Below are positions 54,498-63,838 of a stretch of DNA of 64,000 nt, one piece after another (within the stretch, counting starts at the first letter, position 1; each line of letters begins with the position of its first letter). The position numbers and the translations under genes are program-made. The notes under the pieces are model-generated. The model saw nothing but the letters and a program-made list of their open reading frames with translations, was not told the origin of the DNA and did no database searches. Source of the DNA: Lacihabitans soyangensis (lineage in GTDB: Bacteria; Bacteroidota; Bacteroidia; Cytophagales; Spirosomataceae); NCBI RefSeq assembly GCF_024343775.1, contig NZ_RJUF01000008.1:40128-104127 (forward strand). The letters run 5' to 3'.

Positions 54498-55574
54498 ATG
54501 AAATTTGCATTTATTATTCAGGGCGAAGGCAGAGGGCACCAAACCCAGGCCATTTCATTGGCAGAGATGCTCATGAGCAACGGTCACGAGGTGGCAGTGG
54601 CCCTAGTTGGCACCATCAATCCGAAGAAATTACCAGTACTATTAGCAGAAAAAGGTAATTTTAAAATGGAAACTTTTCAAAGTCCGAGCTTGGTATATGA
54701 CCCAAAAACAAAAGCCCTCAGTTTGCCAAAAACTGTAAAAAATGCATTACCAAATCTGAGAAAATACATTTTGAGTATAAAGAAAATCAGAAATACCATA
54801 GATCTACACCAGCCAGATATCATTGTAAATTTTTATGATTTCTTGGGTGGCTTGTATTCCGCCTTTTGTAATCCCAAAGCCCGAGTGATATGCGTAGGCC
54901 ATCAATATTTGTTACTGAATAGAAACTTTAATCATCCTAAAAACCACTGGTTTGACAGACAGATTGTAAATTTCAACACCAGAATAACTGCATTGGGGGC
55001 TGATAAACTTCTAGCCTTGTCATATAGTGAATTTCCTGACGACAAGGGCATTGTAACCGTTCCGCCACTTCTCAGAAATGAATTGGTTTTTTATTCGACA
55101 GAAAACCATGGGTACATTTTGGTGTACCTTACCCAGGCTGAATTGGTGAGTGAAATATTTGATTACGCCAAAGAAAATCCTCAGGTGAAGTTTGAAGTAT
55201 TTATTGATAAGACTGTAAAAGAAGTTCCGAATAACATAAATATCAATCCTATCTCGTCTTCGGTATTTATTCAAAAAATGGCCAAATGTAGCGGAATTAT
55301 CAGTACTGCTGGGTTTGAGTCTGTCTGTGAAGCCATGTATTTGGGCAAACCTGCACTTATGGTGCCTATCAAAAAGCACTATGAGCAACTCTGCAATGCC
55401 CACGATGCAGAACGTGCGGGCGGTGGCGTGTATTCTCCTATAATCGATGTGAGTTTATTTTTGAATTATCTAAAACAACACAATAATCACAATCACCAAG
55501 CCTGGATCAATCAATCAGAAAGCATTTTTATGCGGGAGTTGGAGTTGGAGGTTGAAGAAGATATTGTAGTTTAG
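54498..55574 (+). CDS. MurG-like glycosyltransferase
   Basis: A 358-aa protein of GT-B fold. The N-terminus reads FIIQGEGRGHQTQAISLAEM, the phosphate-loop start seen in MurG/GT28-type enzymes. The C-terminal half has SGIISTAGFESVCEAMYLGK and LMVPIKKHYEQLCNAHDAER, the nucleotide-sugar-binding region. It likely makes a glycolipid, together with the phosphoesterase gene before it, by inference. Confidence 0.85.
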   Translation: MKFAFIIQGEGRGHQTQAISLAEMLMSNGHEVAVALVGTINPKKLPVLLAEKGNFKMETFQSPSLVYDPKTKALSLPKTVKNALPNLRKYILSIKKIRNTIDLHQPDIIVNFYDFLGGLYSAFCNPKARVICVGHQYLLLNRNFNHPKNHWFDRQIVNFNTRITALGADKLLALSYSEFPDDKGIVTVPPLLRNELVFYSTENHGYILVYLTQAELVSEIFDYAKENPQVKFEVFIDKTVKEVPNNININPISSSVFIQKMAKCSGIISTAGFESVCEAMYLGKPALMVPIKKHYEQLCNAHDAERAGGGVYSPIIDVSLFLNYLKQHNNHNHQAWINQSESIFMRELELEVEEDIVV

Positions 55575-55579
55575 ATTTA

Positions 55580-55695
55580 ACCGCAAAGATTTTTTTTAAC
55601 CGCAAAGAACGCAAAGGTTTACGCAAAGAACGCTGAGAAACTTATTCACTTTGAGAGCTTTGCGTGCATTTACTTTGCGTTCTTTGCGTTTAATT
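55580..55695. repeat. CGCAAAG-type repeat cluster
   Basis: The stretch repeats ACCGCAAAG, ACGCAAAG and AACGCAAAGG units and their inverse (CTTTGCGTT) at the right end, so it can fold into a large hairpin. Similar units fill 56312-56495, and a weaker one is at 54450-54490. This is a dispersed intergenic repeat with no coding capacity. Confidence 0.7.
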
Positions 55696-55718
55696 TGAGG
55701 TCCAAATTCAGCACCTTT

Positions 55719-56297
55719 TCAAATCTCCACTCTCCTCCTTTCCAAATATTTGGTTACAATCTCCAGGCAATCTTCTAAACTTGGAAGCTCTATGTTGGTC
55801 ACTTTTGCTTTATCGTCCCATTCTCGCAGTTTGAGACTTTCTTCAAAATAGGTTTGGTTTTCAAATTCTTGAGCTTCTTCTGCAGCCATTACACCGCCTT
55901 GAAACTTCATGGTTTTCTTACTGGCAGCAGACAAAGCCGCATAATACTCAGGCCTTTTCAAGCATAGATACCTTTTGGCTGGTACATGATTTTGCACTAC
56001 AGCTTGTATTTTCAGAGAAAAACCTCTTTCCGCCAACCAAACTTTTGCAGCCTCCTCATGGTCTTTTCTACCATAAACTTCCATGGTATTGTCATCGTCA
56101 GTATCTATTAGGTGGCCGATGTCGTGAAGAAAGGCTGCCACTTGCATTTCAAGAGACTCTTCCTCGCTGATGGCCAACATCATGGCTTGGGCGGCATGCT
56201 CAAACTGGCTCACTTTTTCTCCAAAATATTCGTCATTTCCGCTTTTGAAGAATAGGTACTTTATTTCTGAAATGATTGCTTTATTTGATTTTTTCAT
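55719..56297 (-). CDS. HD-domain phosphohydrolase/oxygenase-like protein
   Basis: A 192-aa protein from ATG 56297. Residues about 15-110 carry the HD pattern: SQFEHAAQAMMLA, AAFLHDIGHLID with the His-Asp pair, and the later HEEAAKVWL. The overall look is that of the HDIG group that includes phosphonate-degradation (PhnZ-like) proteins. No phosphonate genes are nearby, so the substrate is open. Repeat clusters flank the gene on both sides. Confidence 0.8.
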   Translation of the reverse strand: MKKSNKAIISEIKYLFFKSGNDEYFGEKVSQFEHAAQAMMLAISEEESLEMQVAAFLHDIGHLIDTDDDNTMEVYGRKDHEEAAKVWLAERGFSLKIQAVVQNHVPAKRYLCLKRPEYYAALSAASKKTMKFQGGVMAAEEAQEFENQTYFEESLKLREWDDKAKVTNIELPSLEDCLEIVTKYLERRRVEI

Positions 56298-56311
56298 TTG
56301 TTCTAAGTAGT

Positions 56312-56495
56312 TTTTTTTAACGCAAAGACGCGAAGGTTTTCGCAAAGTTCGCAAAGGACTTATAAATCAAGGAAAGACATTTTGCTATGTTTTTTTAACG
56401 CAAAGCCGCAAAGAATTTCGCAAAGTTCGCTAAGATTTTCTAAGCTATTAGTTATTCTATTTGCGTGCATTTCTTTTTGTGACCTTTGCGTTTAA
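56312..56495. repeat. Second CGCAAAG-type repeat cluster
   Basis: Two tandem blocks start with TTTTTTTAACGCAAAG (near 56312 and 56390), each followed by CGCAAAGTTCGC units. The end is the inverse CTTTGCGTTTAATTA. It is the same family as 55580-55695. Confidence 0.75.
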
Positions 56496-56520
56496 TTAGT
56501 ATGAAAACAGTCCATTCATA

Positions 56521-56550
56521 AGAAAAACGGAGCAATTGCCCCGTTTTCTC
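56521..56550 (-). terminator. Terminator of the SusC/SusD operon
   Basis: AAAACGG (56524-56530) pairs with CCGTTTT (56541-56547) around GCAATTGC, and on the minus strand a T-run follows. It lies 49 bases beyond the SusD-like stop. Confidence 0.7.
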
Positions 56551-56598
56551 AGAATCATTCATTTTTAACTTTTTAAACCTAAATCTATGACGACGAAA

Positions 56599-58194
56599 TT
56601 ATTTTACAATCCAGAGCATGTCGTTGATATCATCCTTTCCACCAAACTGACTCGCAATGGCGGCCTTATAATTGGCTTCATTGGTAGCACGCTCCGAAAG
56701 TGGGTACTGCCATCTAACAGCTATGCGGTTAGAGTTGCCATTTCCTACACCAGCATAAAATTTCGGGAAGCCAGTGCGTCTCCAATTGAAATACGCTTCC
56801 ATACCTGAGTTCATAAAGAAAGCCAGGTATTTATGGGTAACTATTTGCTCCTGACCTTTACTTGTTTTTCCGGCATATTTTACCATATCTTGGGCATAAT
56901 ACTTTTCGAAATCAAAGTCGATGTTGAAGGTCGCCAAATCGGCTGCATCACGACCACCTGTTTTTGAATATGTCATGGTATTTGTACCATTTTTCACGCC
57001 ATAGAAATCCATTGACCCCTGAATACCTTTTTTGTACCAGGCCTCGGCATCGCCAGTACCCCAACCTAAGTGATAAGCCTCGGCAATGTTAAAACACATC
57101 TCTGGATAACCCACAATAAAGGTAGTTTCAGCAGTGTAGTTGCGGTAATATCTAAAACGATTTTGGAACGAATACACACCAGGAGCAAAACCAGAGCCAT
57201 TGCTACGGCCGGCCTTTTCAGACATATCTGTAAGGTCTTCAGCAGACGAAGCACCTACATAAGCACTGAAATCAGATGGTTTTTTACCCGCTTTAAGTTC
57301 CGAACCCGCTGGCTCGCTTGTAACCATCACTCGTGGGTCATTCATCAACGACAAAGGCTCAACATAGGCCTTTGACATATTCTGGCGAGTAGCATCAAAA
57401 CCAAAATTATCAGGATTTGAAGGATATTTATTGAAGTTATTGTAAGTGTATTGCATACTTTCTGAAACCGAAGTCATCAAAGGGAATTTTGCAGGGTTAG
57501 CCATCATTTCAGCAAATTTGGCCTTCACTCCTAAGTCTGCATCTGTATCCTTTTTAGACAATGACACCAACATTCTTAATTTATAGGCATTGACCACTTT
57601 TTGCCATTTACGTATATCACCACCAAAGTAGAAATCACCTGCCACAGAGGTCTCGCCTTTTGTAATCAAAGCAGCCATATCCGTGTTCGACTCCTCTAAC
57701 CATTTTAAAATCTGAACAAATACAGCTTTTTGAGAATCATACTTCGGCTTGCTATTCTCTAATCCCTTAAGAGCCTCGCTCAATGGCAAATCTCCCATGC
57801 GGGTGGTCATTTCATAATACAAAAATGCACGAAAAAACTTACCCAAGGCACTGTATCCGTTTACGTCCGCCAGACCAGCTCTCTTAGCTTCCTCCTCCAT
57901 TTTAATAACGTTTTTAAGGGTATTGTAATGGTTTACACCCGAAGTCCACGTGTATTCGTTGGTAGCATAATAATTATAGTTAGAACAATAGAACTGATTC
58001 CAACGCATTTCGGCACCAAACGGGCGGCCGTTGTTGTTGAACAAATCAGACTCAACACCCTGTATTACTAAAGACGCAGGAGCATTAACGGCACTGTTAG
58101 GGTTTTTTTCGAGATCTTCGAAAGTTCTTTCGCAACTACCCATTGTAAAAGCAGCAATGGCGAAAATCAAAGTGAATATTTTATTTATTTTCAT
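56599..58194 (-). CDS. SusD/RagB-like outer-membrane lipoprotein
   Basis: A 531-aa lipoprotein (FTMGSCERTFEDLEKNPNS, Cys20) of the SusD-like_2 group. It would form the lid over the TonB-dependent channel encoded 100 bases upstream and bind the imported nutrient. Helical TPR-like regions are typical (SALGKFFRAFLYYEMTTRMG, LPLSEALKG). The end (FNWRRTGFPKFYAGV, then RWQYPLSERATN) is strongly conserved in this group. The substrate cannot be told from sequence. Confidence 0.93.
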   Translation of the reverse strand: MKINKIFTLIFAIAAFTMGSCERTFEDLEKNPNSAVNAPASLVIQGVESDLFNNNGRPFGAEMRWNQFYCSNYNYYATNEYTWTSGVNHYNTLKNVIKMEEEAKRAGLADVNGYSALGKFFRAFLYYEMTTRMGDLPLSEALKGLENSKPKYDSQKAVFVQILKWLEESNTDMAALITKGETSVAGDFYFGGDIRKWQKVVNAYKLRMLVSLSKKDTDADLGVKAKFAEMMANPAKFPLMTSVSESMQYTYNNFNKYPSNPDNFGFDATRQNMSKAYVEPLSLMNDPRVMVTSEPAGSELKAGKKPSDFSAYVGASSAEDLTDMSEKAGRSNGSGFAPGVYSFQNRFRYYRNYTAETTFIVGYPEMCFNIAEAYHLGWGTGDAEAWYKKGIQGSMDFYGVKNGTNTMTYSKTGGRDAADLATFNIDFDFEKYYAQDMVKYAGKTSKGQEQIVTHKYLAFFMNSGMEAYFNWRRTGFPKFYAGVGNGNSNRIAVRWQYPLSERATNEANYKAAIASQFGGKDDINDMLWIVK

Positions 58195-58294
58195 TTTTTA
58201 TCGAGTTTTAAACTTCATTTACATTGGCCTTGTAGAGACATAAACACAAAGCACAATGCAGTTCTGAAGATTTTCTGGAATTAATTAGTTTAAC

Positions 58295-61200
58295 TTAGAA
58301 TGTAAAGTTTAGGTTGATACCATATCGTCTAGTTGAAGGCGACTGTAAACCCGATCCACCATCACCAATGTATTGGTTTAGATCTATGTCTTTTTTCTCA
58401 GCAAAATAGAACAAGTTTCTTCCAACAAATGAAACCGAAGCATTGCTTATTTTCTTTCCAAACCATCTATCAGGAAGCGTATATCCTACAACCGCCTCAC
58501 GTAACATTCCGAACGAACGGCTCATAAGGTTACCTTCGTCAGAGTTGTAATAACGACTTACGTAGTCCTGAACAAACTGCTTAGTGGTATTTGGCGTATA
58601 TTGTAGCTCGCTGTAGTTGGTAATGTTACCATCAATATCAAACTTCAAAGCCACGTTGTTAGAAACCACCACACCTGGGCCCACATATGCTTTTACACCT
58701 TTGTAGTCTTGCAAACGAGCCTCAGCAAACTCACCCGTTGTAGTACCTATGTGACGACCACCACGGTAAGTCTGACGCTGAATGTAGTTTGAAATAACAC
58801 CGCCGATTCTTCCATCAAACTGGAAACTGAAATTGATGTTTTTGTAGTTAAACTTGTTGTTTATACCAAAAACGAAGTCAGGATTGATATTTCCTAAATA
58901 CTGATTGATAGGATTATAGATAGGACGACCCGAGGCATCGTTGATTATCTGTCCGTCTGGAGTTTTAGCAAAAGCACGTCCATAGAATTTATCCAATCTA
59001 TCGCCTACTTTAAAGAATACGTTCAAATTATCAACACCAGGGTATATCTCTGTAAGAACCTCTTTGAAAGTAGAATAATTAGCCACAATATCCCAGCCGA
59101 AGTTATTGGTTTTTACTGGCGAACCAGTAACCGCCAACTCCCATCCTGTTTTTTGTGTTTTGATACCATTTACCAATGCCGTGGCGTATCCTGTGGCGGT
59201 AGATATTGGTAAAGAGAAAATCCTTGGGCCTTCATCAGAGATAAAATAGGTAAGGTCAAATCCTAAACGATTTTTTAATACTCTCAAGTCAAGACCTATC
59301 TCTGACTGCGAAGTAGAACTTGGCTGTAAGTCAGGATTGTTCAAGGCTGTACTAAAGTAGGCCGCAGGTTGGTTGTTGTAAGCAAAAGGCGTAGAATACA
59401 CTGCTGAATTCAAATAACTTGGACCATCGTAAGGAGAAAAATATTGGTCTCCATAACCTATTGGGTTACCGTTGCCCGTCAAACCTGGTGTAGTACCTAT
59501 GGTAGAACGCGTTAAACCATCTTTCACATTGGCGTAGGATGCTCTTAACTTTAAGAATGAAATCACCTCAGGCATGCTAACGTAGTCAGAAACTACTGTT
59601 GAAAGTGACACAGATGGGTAAAAGAAGGTATTGTTGCCCGCTGGTAATGTAGAAAGCTTGTCTACACGACCAGTAGTAGAGAGTGTCAATAAGTTTTTGT
59701 AAGTAAAATCAGCTGAATAATAGGCAGAATTCACACGCATATCAGACACAAAATTGGCTGTACGAACTGGATTAGATGAATTATTGAAATTGTAAAGTCC
59801 TGGTACGTTCAAATAGTCTGTAGAACCATACTGAGAATTGTATTCAAAGGTTCGGATATTACCACCGGCCCAAATTTTGGCATTAAAACCTGAAAACAAA
59901 TCTTTGTCGAATTTCACCAAAATATCGGTGTTGTTTTCGAACAAATTACGACGGTCTTCTCTGTAATCTCCACGACGCTCGTCACGGCCATAAGAACCCG
60001 CAGAATACGGCATTTTTTCGCTTCTGAATAAACTCCAAGTGGTCACTTGCGAACGCACCATGGCCTCTAAGAAATCATTGATTTTGTATGTCATACCCAC
60101 TTGACCAATGATATCAGATTTTTGGTGACCTCTCAACCACTCATAAGACATAAAATAAGGGTTGTTGTAACGTTGGTACTCAGCATATATTTGTTGAATA
60201 CCCTCCTTGCCTGGCTGCCAGTAGTTTTTCATATCGTCCACGTCCCAGTCTGCTCCTGCCCACAGGGTCATGTTATAGATGATAGAGTTTGGACCGTAGT
60301 TGATATCCGGAATATTAGGCGTGTACTGACGGTTATACTGTAAGTTCGAATTAAAAGAAAGCTTATTAGAAAACTTATAATCAGAGGCCAAATTGAAGTT
60401 CGTAATGTTTAGCTTCGTATTTGGCACAATTCCCTTCTGAGAAGTTTGAGAAGTAGAAAAACGCAAATTATACTTTTCGCCAGATGCCGAAACAGCCACA
60501 TTGTTGGTTGACAATACACCTGTTTGTAAGAAACGCTCTAAGTTATCTTTACCTCTTGCCACCCATGGCGTAGAAGTTCTTTTGCCCGTAAGAGGATCTA
60601 TCGGGCTGTCATATTGAGGAATAAGCTGTCCTTCAAATCTCGGTCCCCAGCCACCATCATAATCTCCGTCGTTTAGACCGCCACCTTTTCCATCACCAAA
60701 GGCATAACGACCGTGGTCACCAGGACCGTACTCGTCCTGTACTTTTGGAATAGCATAAAAACCATTATCAAACATAGTAGATGAGTTCACATCCACCGAA
60801 AAACCCCTCTTATCTTTGGTTCCACGCTTGGTGGTTATCAAGATTGCACCGTTTTTGCCACGAAATCCATAAAGTGCCGATGCCGAAGCACCTTTCAAAA
60901 CCGAATACGACTCTATGTCATCTGGGCTGATATTCCAAGTGTCTGAGTTGATAGGCACACCATCTACCACATAAAGAATCTCCGTGTTTCCTCTTAACGA
61001 AATATTAGGTTTGCGAAGCATTTCCTGTTGGATACCCACCGTCAGACCTGCCACCTTACCAGCCAAAGCATTAATGGCGTTTGGCTCACGTGCCTTTATA
61101 ACCGAAGCACCGTCAACCGACTGAATAGCCACACCAATTCTACGAACATCTTTTTTGATACCAAGGGCCGTCACCACCACTTCGCTCAAAGACTTCGTGT

Positions 61201-61525
61201 CTTCAACCAACTGAATATCGAATAGCGTTTTGTTATCCACCACAATCTCTTGGCTTTCAAAGCCAATCGAAGACAATACCAACACACTGCTTTTGTTTGG
61301 AACCGTGATTTTGAATGCACCGCTTGCATCTGTAGTAGTACCGTTTCCAGAACCTTTGATAAGAAGACTCACTCCTGGTATGGCCTCGTTTTTTTGGTCT
61401 TTCACGCTACCCGAAACGGCAATTTGAGCGAAAGATGCCAACGAACAAAGCATCAAGGCCAGTGACAATTTTAAAGTTTGGAAATTGAAAAAGTGTAAAA
61501 GTCTTTTTTTCATAAATGAAGACAT
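58295..61525 (-). CDS. SusC/RagA-type TonB-dependent outer-membrane transporter
   Basis: A protein of about 1076 aa from ATG 61525 (ATG 61513 is also possible). Signal peptide ends at SLASFAQ. A carboxypeptidase-regulatory-like beta domain (VSGSVKDQKNEAIPGVSLLI) comes next, then a plug domain (SEVVVTALGIKKDVR, and VLKGASASALYGFRG). The long beta-barrel ends in the terminal aromatic RRYGINLNFTF. It imports oligomers or peptides with the SusD partner, energised by TonB. No TonB, sigma or anti-sigma gene is next to it. Confidence 0.95.
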   Translation of the reverse strand: MSSFMKKRLLHFFNFQTLKLSLALMLCSLASFAQIAVSGSVKDQKNEAIPGVSLLIKGSGNGTTTDASGAFKITVPNKSSVLVLSSIGFESQEIVVDNKTLFDIQLVEDTKSLSEVVVTALGIKKDVRRIGVAIQSVDGASVIKAREPNAINALAGKVAGLTVGIQQEMLRKPNISLRGNTEILYVVDGVPINSDTWNISPDDIESYSVLKGASASALYGFRGKNGAILITTKRGTKDKRGFSVDVNSSTMFDNGFYAIPKVQDEYGPGDHGRYAFGDGKGGGLNDGDYDGGWGPRFEGQLIPQYDSPIDPLTGKRTSTPWVARGKDNLERFLQTGVLSTNNVAVSASGEKYNLRFSTSQTSQKGIVPNTKLNITNFNLASDYKFSNKLSFNSNLQYNRQYTPNIPDINYGPNSIIYNMTLWAGADWDVDDMKNYWQPGKEGIQQIYAEYQRYNNPYFMSYEWLRGHQKSDIIGQVGMTYKINDFLEAMVRSQVTTWSLFRSEKMPYSAGSYGRDERRGDYREDRRNLFENNTDILVKFDKDLFSGFNAKIWAGGNIRTFEYNSQYGSTDYLNVPGLYNFNNSSNPVRTANFVSDMRVNSAYYSADFTYKNLLTLSTTGRVDKLSTLPAGNNTFFYPSVSLSTVVSDYVSMPEVISFLKLRASYANVKDGLTRSTIGTTPGLTGNGNPIGYGDQYFSPYDGPSYLNSAVYSTPFAYNNQPAAYFSTALNNPDLQPSSTSQSEIGLDLRVLKNRLGFDLTYFISDEGPRIFSLPISTATGYATALVNGIKTQKTGWELAVTGSPVKTNNFGWDIVANYSTFKEVLTEIYPGVDNLNVFFKVGDRLDKFYGRAFAKTPDGQIINDASGRPIYNPINQYLGNINPDFVFGINNKFNYKNINFSFQFDGRIGGVISNYIQRQTYRGGRHIGTTTGEFAEARLQDYKGVKAYVGPGVVVSNNVALKFDIDGNITNYSELQYTPNTTKQFVQDYVSRYYNSDEGNLMSRSFGMLREAVVGYTLPDRWFGKKISNASVSFVGRNLFYFAEKKDIDLNQYIGDGGSGLQSPSTRRYGINLNFTF

Positions 61526-62208
61526 TTTGGGGTTAAGTAAAAAATTCACGCCGCAAAAGTCTGCATCTAATATTAACTCAATGTTGCGGATGATTTTGTT
61601 TACACAATCGTAACCTGGAGCCTCATTTACTAACCATTTATTAATCGAAACATGAAGATTTCGTCACAAACTTCTTTGTCATTTGTCTTTAAATTACCAC
61701 ATTCCACAGCAGGAAATTACCCATAAACGACTCAAAACCAATACTTAAACCAACACCAATAGCAGAAATAAAATCAGGGCGGCTTTCGGTAAAACCGAAA
61801 CCGGGCTATCCGCTCCCGCTTCCCTCCTAAGGTCGGGAGAGCTCCGCTACTATCCCTGCCGCAAATCGGAACGCATAGTTGGAAAAATTGGGTTCCGGCT
61901 CATAAGATTACCATAACCTAAATCTTTTTAAATACCATAAATAACCAAATTGTGTGTCTTGGAAAATATATCTCAAAACTCAAATAAATACTTGGAAAGC
62001 AGAACTTCGAACAATATATTTGATATGAAAACATAAAATCAAAATACATACATTCAGATGAAAATATTACCGAAACTCCCTAACTTTCACAACAACCTCA
62101 CTATTAGCAAATTAACAAAAATAATAACGAAAATTCAATAAAGATATTTACGAAACTCCGAAAATGGGTTTCGTAAACATACTCGTTGTCTGAAATAAAA
62201 TTGAACAT
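61526..62208. other. Intergenic region upstream of SusC with a GC-rich structured segment
   Basis: No gene is visible. The stretch 61792-61895 is much richer in GC than its surroundings and has two stems: TTTCGGT/ACCGAAA (61794-61810) and CTCCCG/CGGGAG (61823-61849). The SusC promoter should lie at 61526-61640, but I found no clear consensus match. Confidence 0.5.
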
Positions 62209-62877
62209 ATGAGAGAGAATCCTTTAACAACCGAAATTCTAAAATTGGAATTAAATAAGAACTTAGGGAAAAACCTTAAGGATTTTGGTTTAATCAATTA
62301 TGATGGCAATTATCTTTGGTTTAGTGATTTTGATAAAAACGGCATAAGAAAGGTTTTCAAATATGATAGATTAAAAGGAGAGTCAGGAACATTTAATTGG
62401 GGATATTGCTTTCATTTTATTCCAACTATTTCAAATGCAAAAACTATAAAACATCATAGAACAGTTAAAAGTATCTATTTACACTTATTTGATGAACCTC
62501 TAAATCTTATTACATATTCTGGAACACCATACACTAAATTTAGGGATAAAGGTATGGTTTCGCAATGGGGTTTAACAGAGTTCAATCAAACATTCAATGA
62601 TCTATGGAATGATTGTACACATTCTATTAATAATTGGTTTTTAAAAGATATAGAATTCCAAGATTTACTTGATAAAATACACTTTCAACAAGATTTTGGG
62701 AGAAGATATAAATGGGGACATAGTAATCAAAATTACATTAAGTCTTTTATATTAAAGAAAATCGGTAAGAAGGAAGATGCAATAAACTTAATGAGTTTAA
62801 TAAAAGAAGAATACGTAAGTTATGATATAAAATGGGAAAATCCGTATAATAAAATAATTGAAATGTTAAGAAATTAA
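62209..62877 (+). CDS. Orphan hypothetical protein
   Basis: A 222-aa soluble protein, AT-rich and Asn/Lys/Tyr-rich, with no signal peptide. HFIPTISNAKTIKHHRTVKS and GRRYKWGHSNQNYIKSFILK are its most distinctive stretches. I do not recognise it. Size, composition and isolation recall immunity-type or cassette genes, but no partner toxin is present. Confidence 0.65.
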   Translation: MRENPLTTEILKLELNKNLGKNLKDFGLINYDGNYLWFSDFDKNGIRKVFKYDRLKGESGTFNWGYCFHFIPTISNAKTIKHHRTVKSIYLHLFDEPLNLITYSGTPYTKFRDKGMVSQWGLTEFNQTFNDLWNDCTHSINNWFLKDIEFQDLLDKIHFQQDFGRRYKWGHSNQNYIKSFILKKIGKKEDAINLMSLIKEEYVSYDIKWENPYNKIIEMLRN

Positions 62878-62879
62878 AA

Positions 62880-62965
62880 TACTTCGGACAACAATGTACT
62901 GAACGGATATGCTTCCTATCGTCAGCACATCGTCAGTACTTGACATTAGCAGCAAGTTTGAAAAA
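62880..62965. repeat. GC-richer symmetrical segment after the orphan gene
   Basis: The sequence holds GTACTGA (62897-62903) and TCAGTAC (62933-62939) as inverted arms around CCTATCGTCAGCACATCG. Base composition differs from both neighbours. It may be a hairpin terminator or a recombination-type boundary. Confidence 0.4.
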
Positions 62966-63020
62966 TGACAACAAAACACTGTTTATAAATATAATTTTTA
63001 ACAATTAAATAAATGTAGCA

Positions 63021-63548
63021 ATGAAAAAAAGAAATCTAATTTACGCAATGACCTTGGTTTTAATGACCACAATGACATTTGCTCAAACTGCTTTTAAAGA
63101 GCATAAAGCAGGACATGTTTTTTATGTGAGTTTGCCTGACTATATGAGTAAAACGACAGGACTAAACGATGCCGCTGTTATTCAATTTAAAAATTCAGTT
63201 AAGGACATTGCTGGTTTTGTAATTGAGGATAATAAAGAAGAATTAGCACTTGCAGAAATGATATTTTCATCAATAAAGGATTTTTATGACAATTTTATAG
63301 GTGGCTTCTTAGTAGGAGAAAAAAAACGTACAATTTCAGAAGCTAAATCTCAAACAATAGGAAATGTTAAGTTTATGGAGTGTGACGCTTCATATTATGA
63401 TAAGGATTCAAAAATAGAAATTTATTATTTTATTGGTATTGCAGAGACAAAAGATGCATTTTACAAGGTTCTCTGTTATGGTTCTATTGAAGCTAAAACT
63501 AAGTACAAAGCTGACTTCCAAAAAATTCTATATAGCCTAAAAGACTAG
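63021..63548 (+). CDS. Small secreted protein
   Basis: A 175-aa protein with a clear signal peptide (LVLMTTMTFAQ). The mature part is about 150 residues of alpha/beta (AGHVFYVSLPDYMSK, then FKNSVKDIAGFVIEDN, and a C-terminal KADFQKILYSLKD). No family is recognised. It is a single gene with no coupled neighbours. Confidence 0.68.
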   Translation: MKKRNLIYAMTLVLMTTMTFAQTAFKEHKAGHVFYVSLPDYMSKTTGLNDAAVIQFKNSVKDIAGFVIEDNKEELALAEMIFSSIKDFYDNFIGGFLVGEKKRTISEAKSQTIGNVKFMECDASYYDKDSKIEIYYFIGIAETKDAFYKVLCYGSIEAKTKYKADFQKILYSLKD

Positions 63549-63599
63549 ACTAGATAACCATAAAACCGCTATACCTTTACTTTAGCAGATGAAAAAAGA

Positions 63600-63838
63600 A
63601 TTGAAAAATACGAGTAATTAGGATAAATTTATCTCGGTAAATTTTCCTAAGTGGGAAGCAGGTGAACCTACCCGCTCTGCAAGCCGAAACTATCCTTCGA
63701 TAAAGGCCCTGCCTCCCTCACTCAATCTAAACCAATTTAGCTATTTAGAACCAGTTCGTGCTGATAATCTTATAAAGGCTTTTGTCGATTTGAGTTTACT
63801 TAGGTCAATTTTTCTTTTCACTTTAAAATTAAGTTTTT
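63600..63838 (+). ncRNA. Candidate IS110 left-end noncoding RNA (bridge-RNA position)
   Basis: Directly upstream of the IS110 recombinase is a noncoding stretch whose core (about 63650-63720) is GC-rich and self-complementary in places, for example GCAGG near 63657 and CCTGC at 63709-63713. IS110-family elements encode a guide (bridge) RNA in this position. I infer the candidate from position and composition only. The IS boundary is not visible. Confidence 0.3.

Noticed and set aside
61792..61895. Integron attC site
   Set aside because: The segment has stems but not the paired RYYYAAC and GTTRRRY ends in the right order, and no integron integrase is present.
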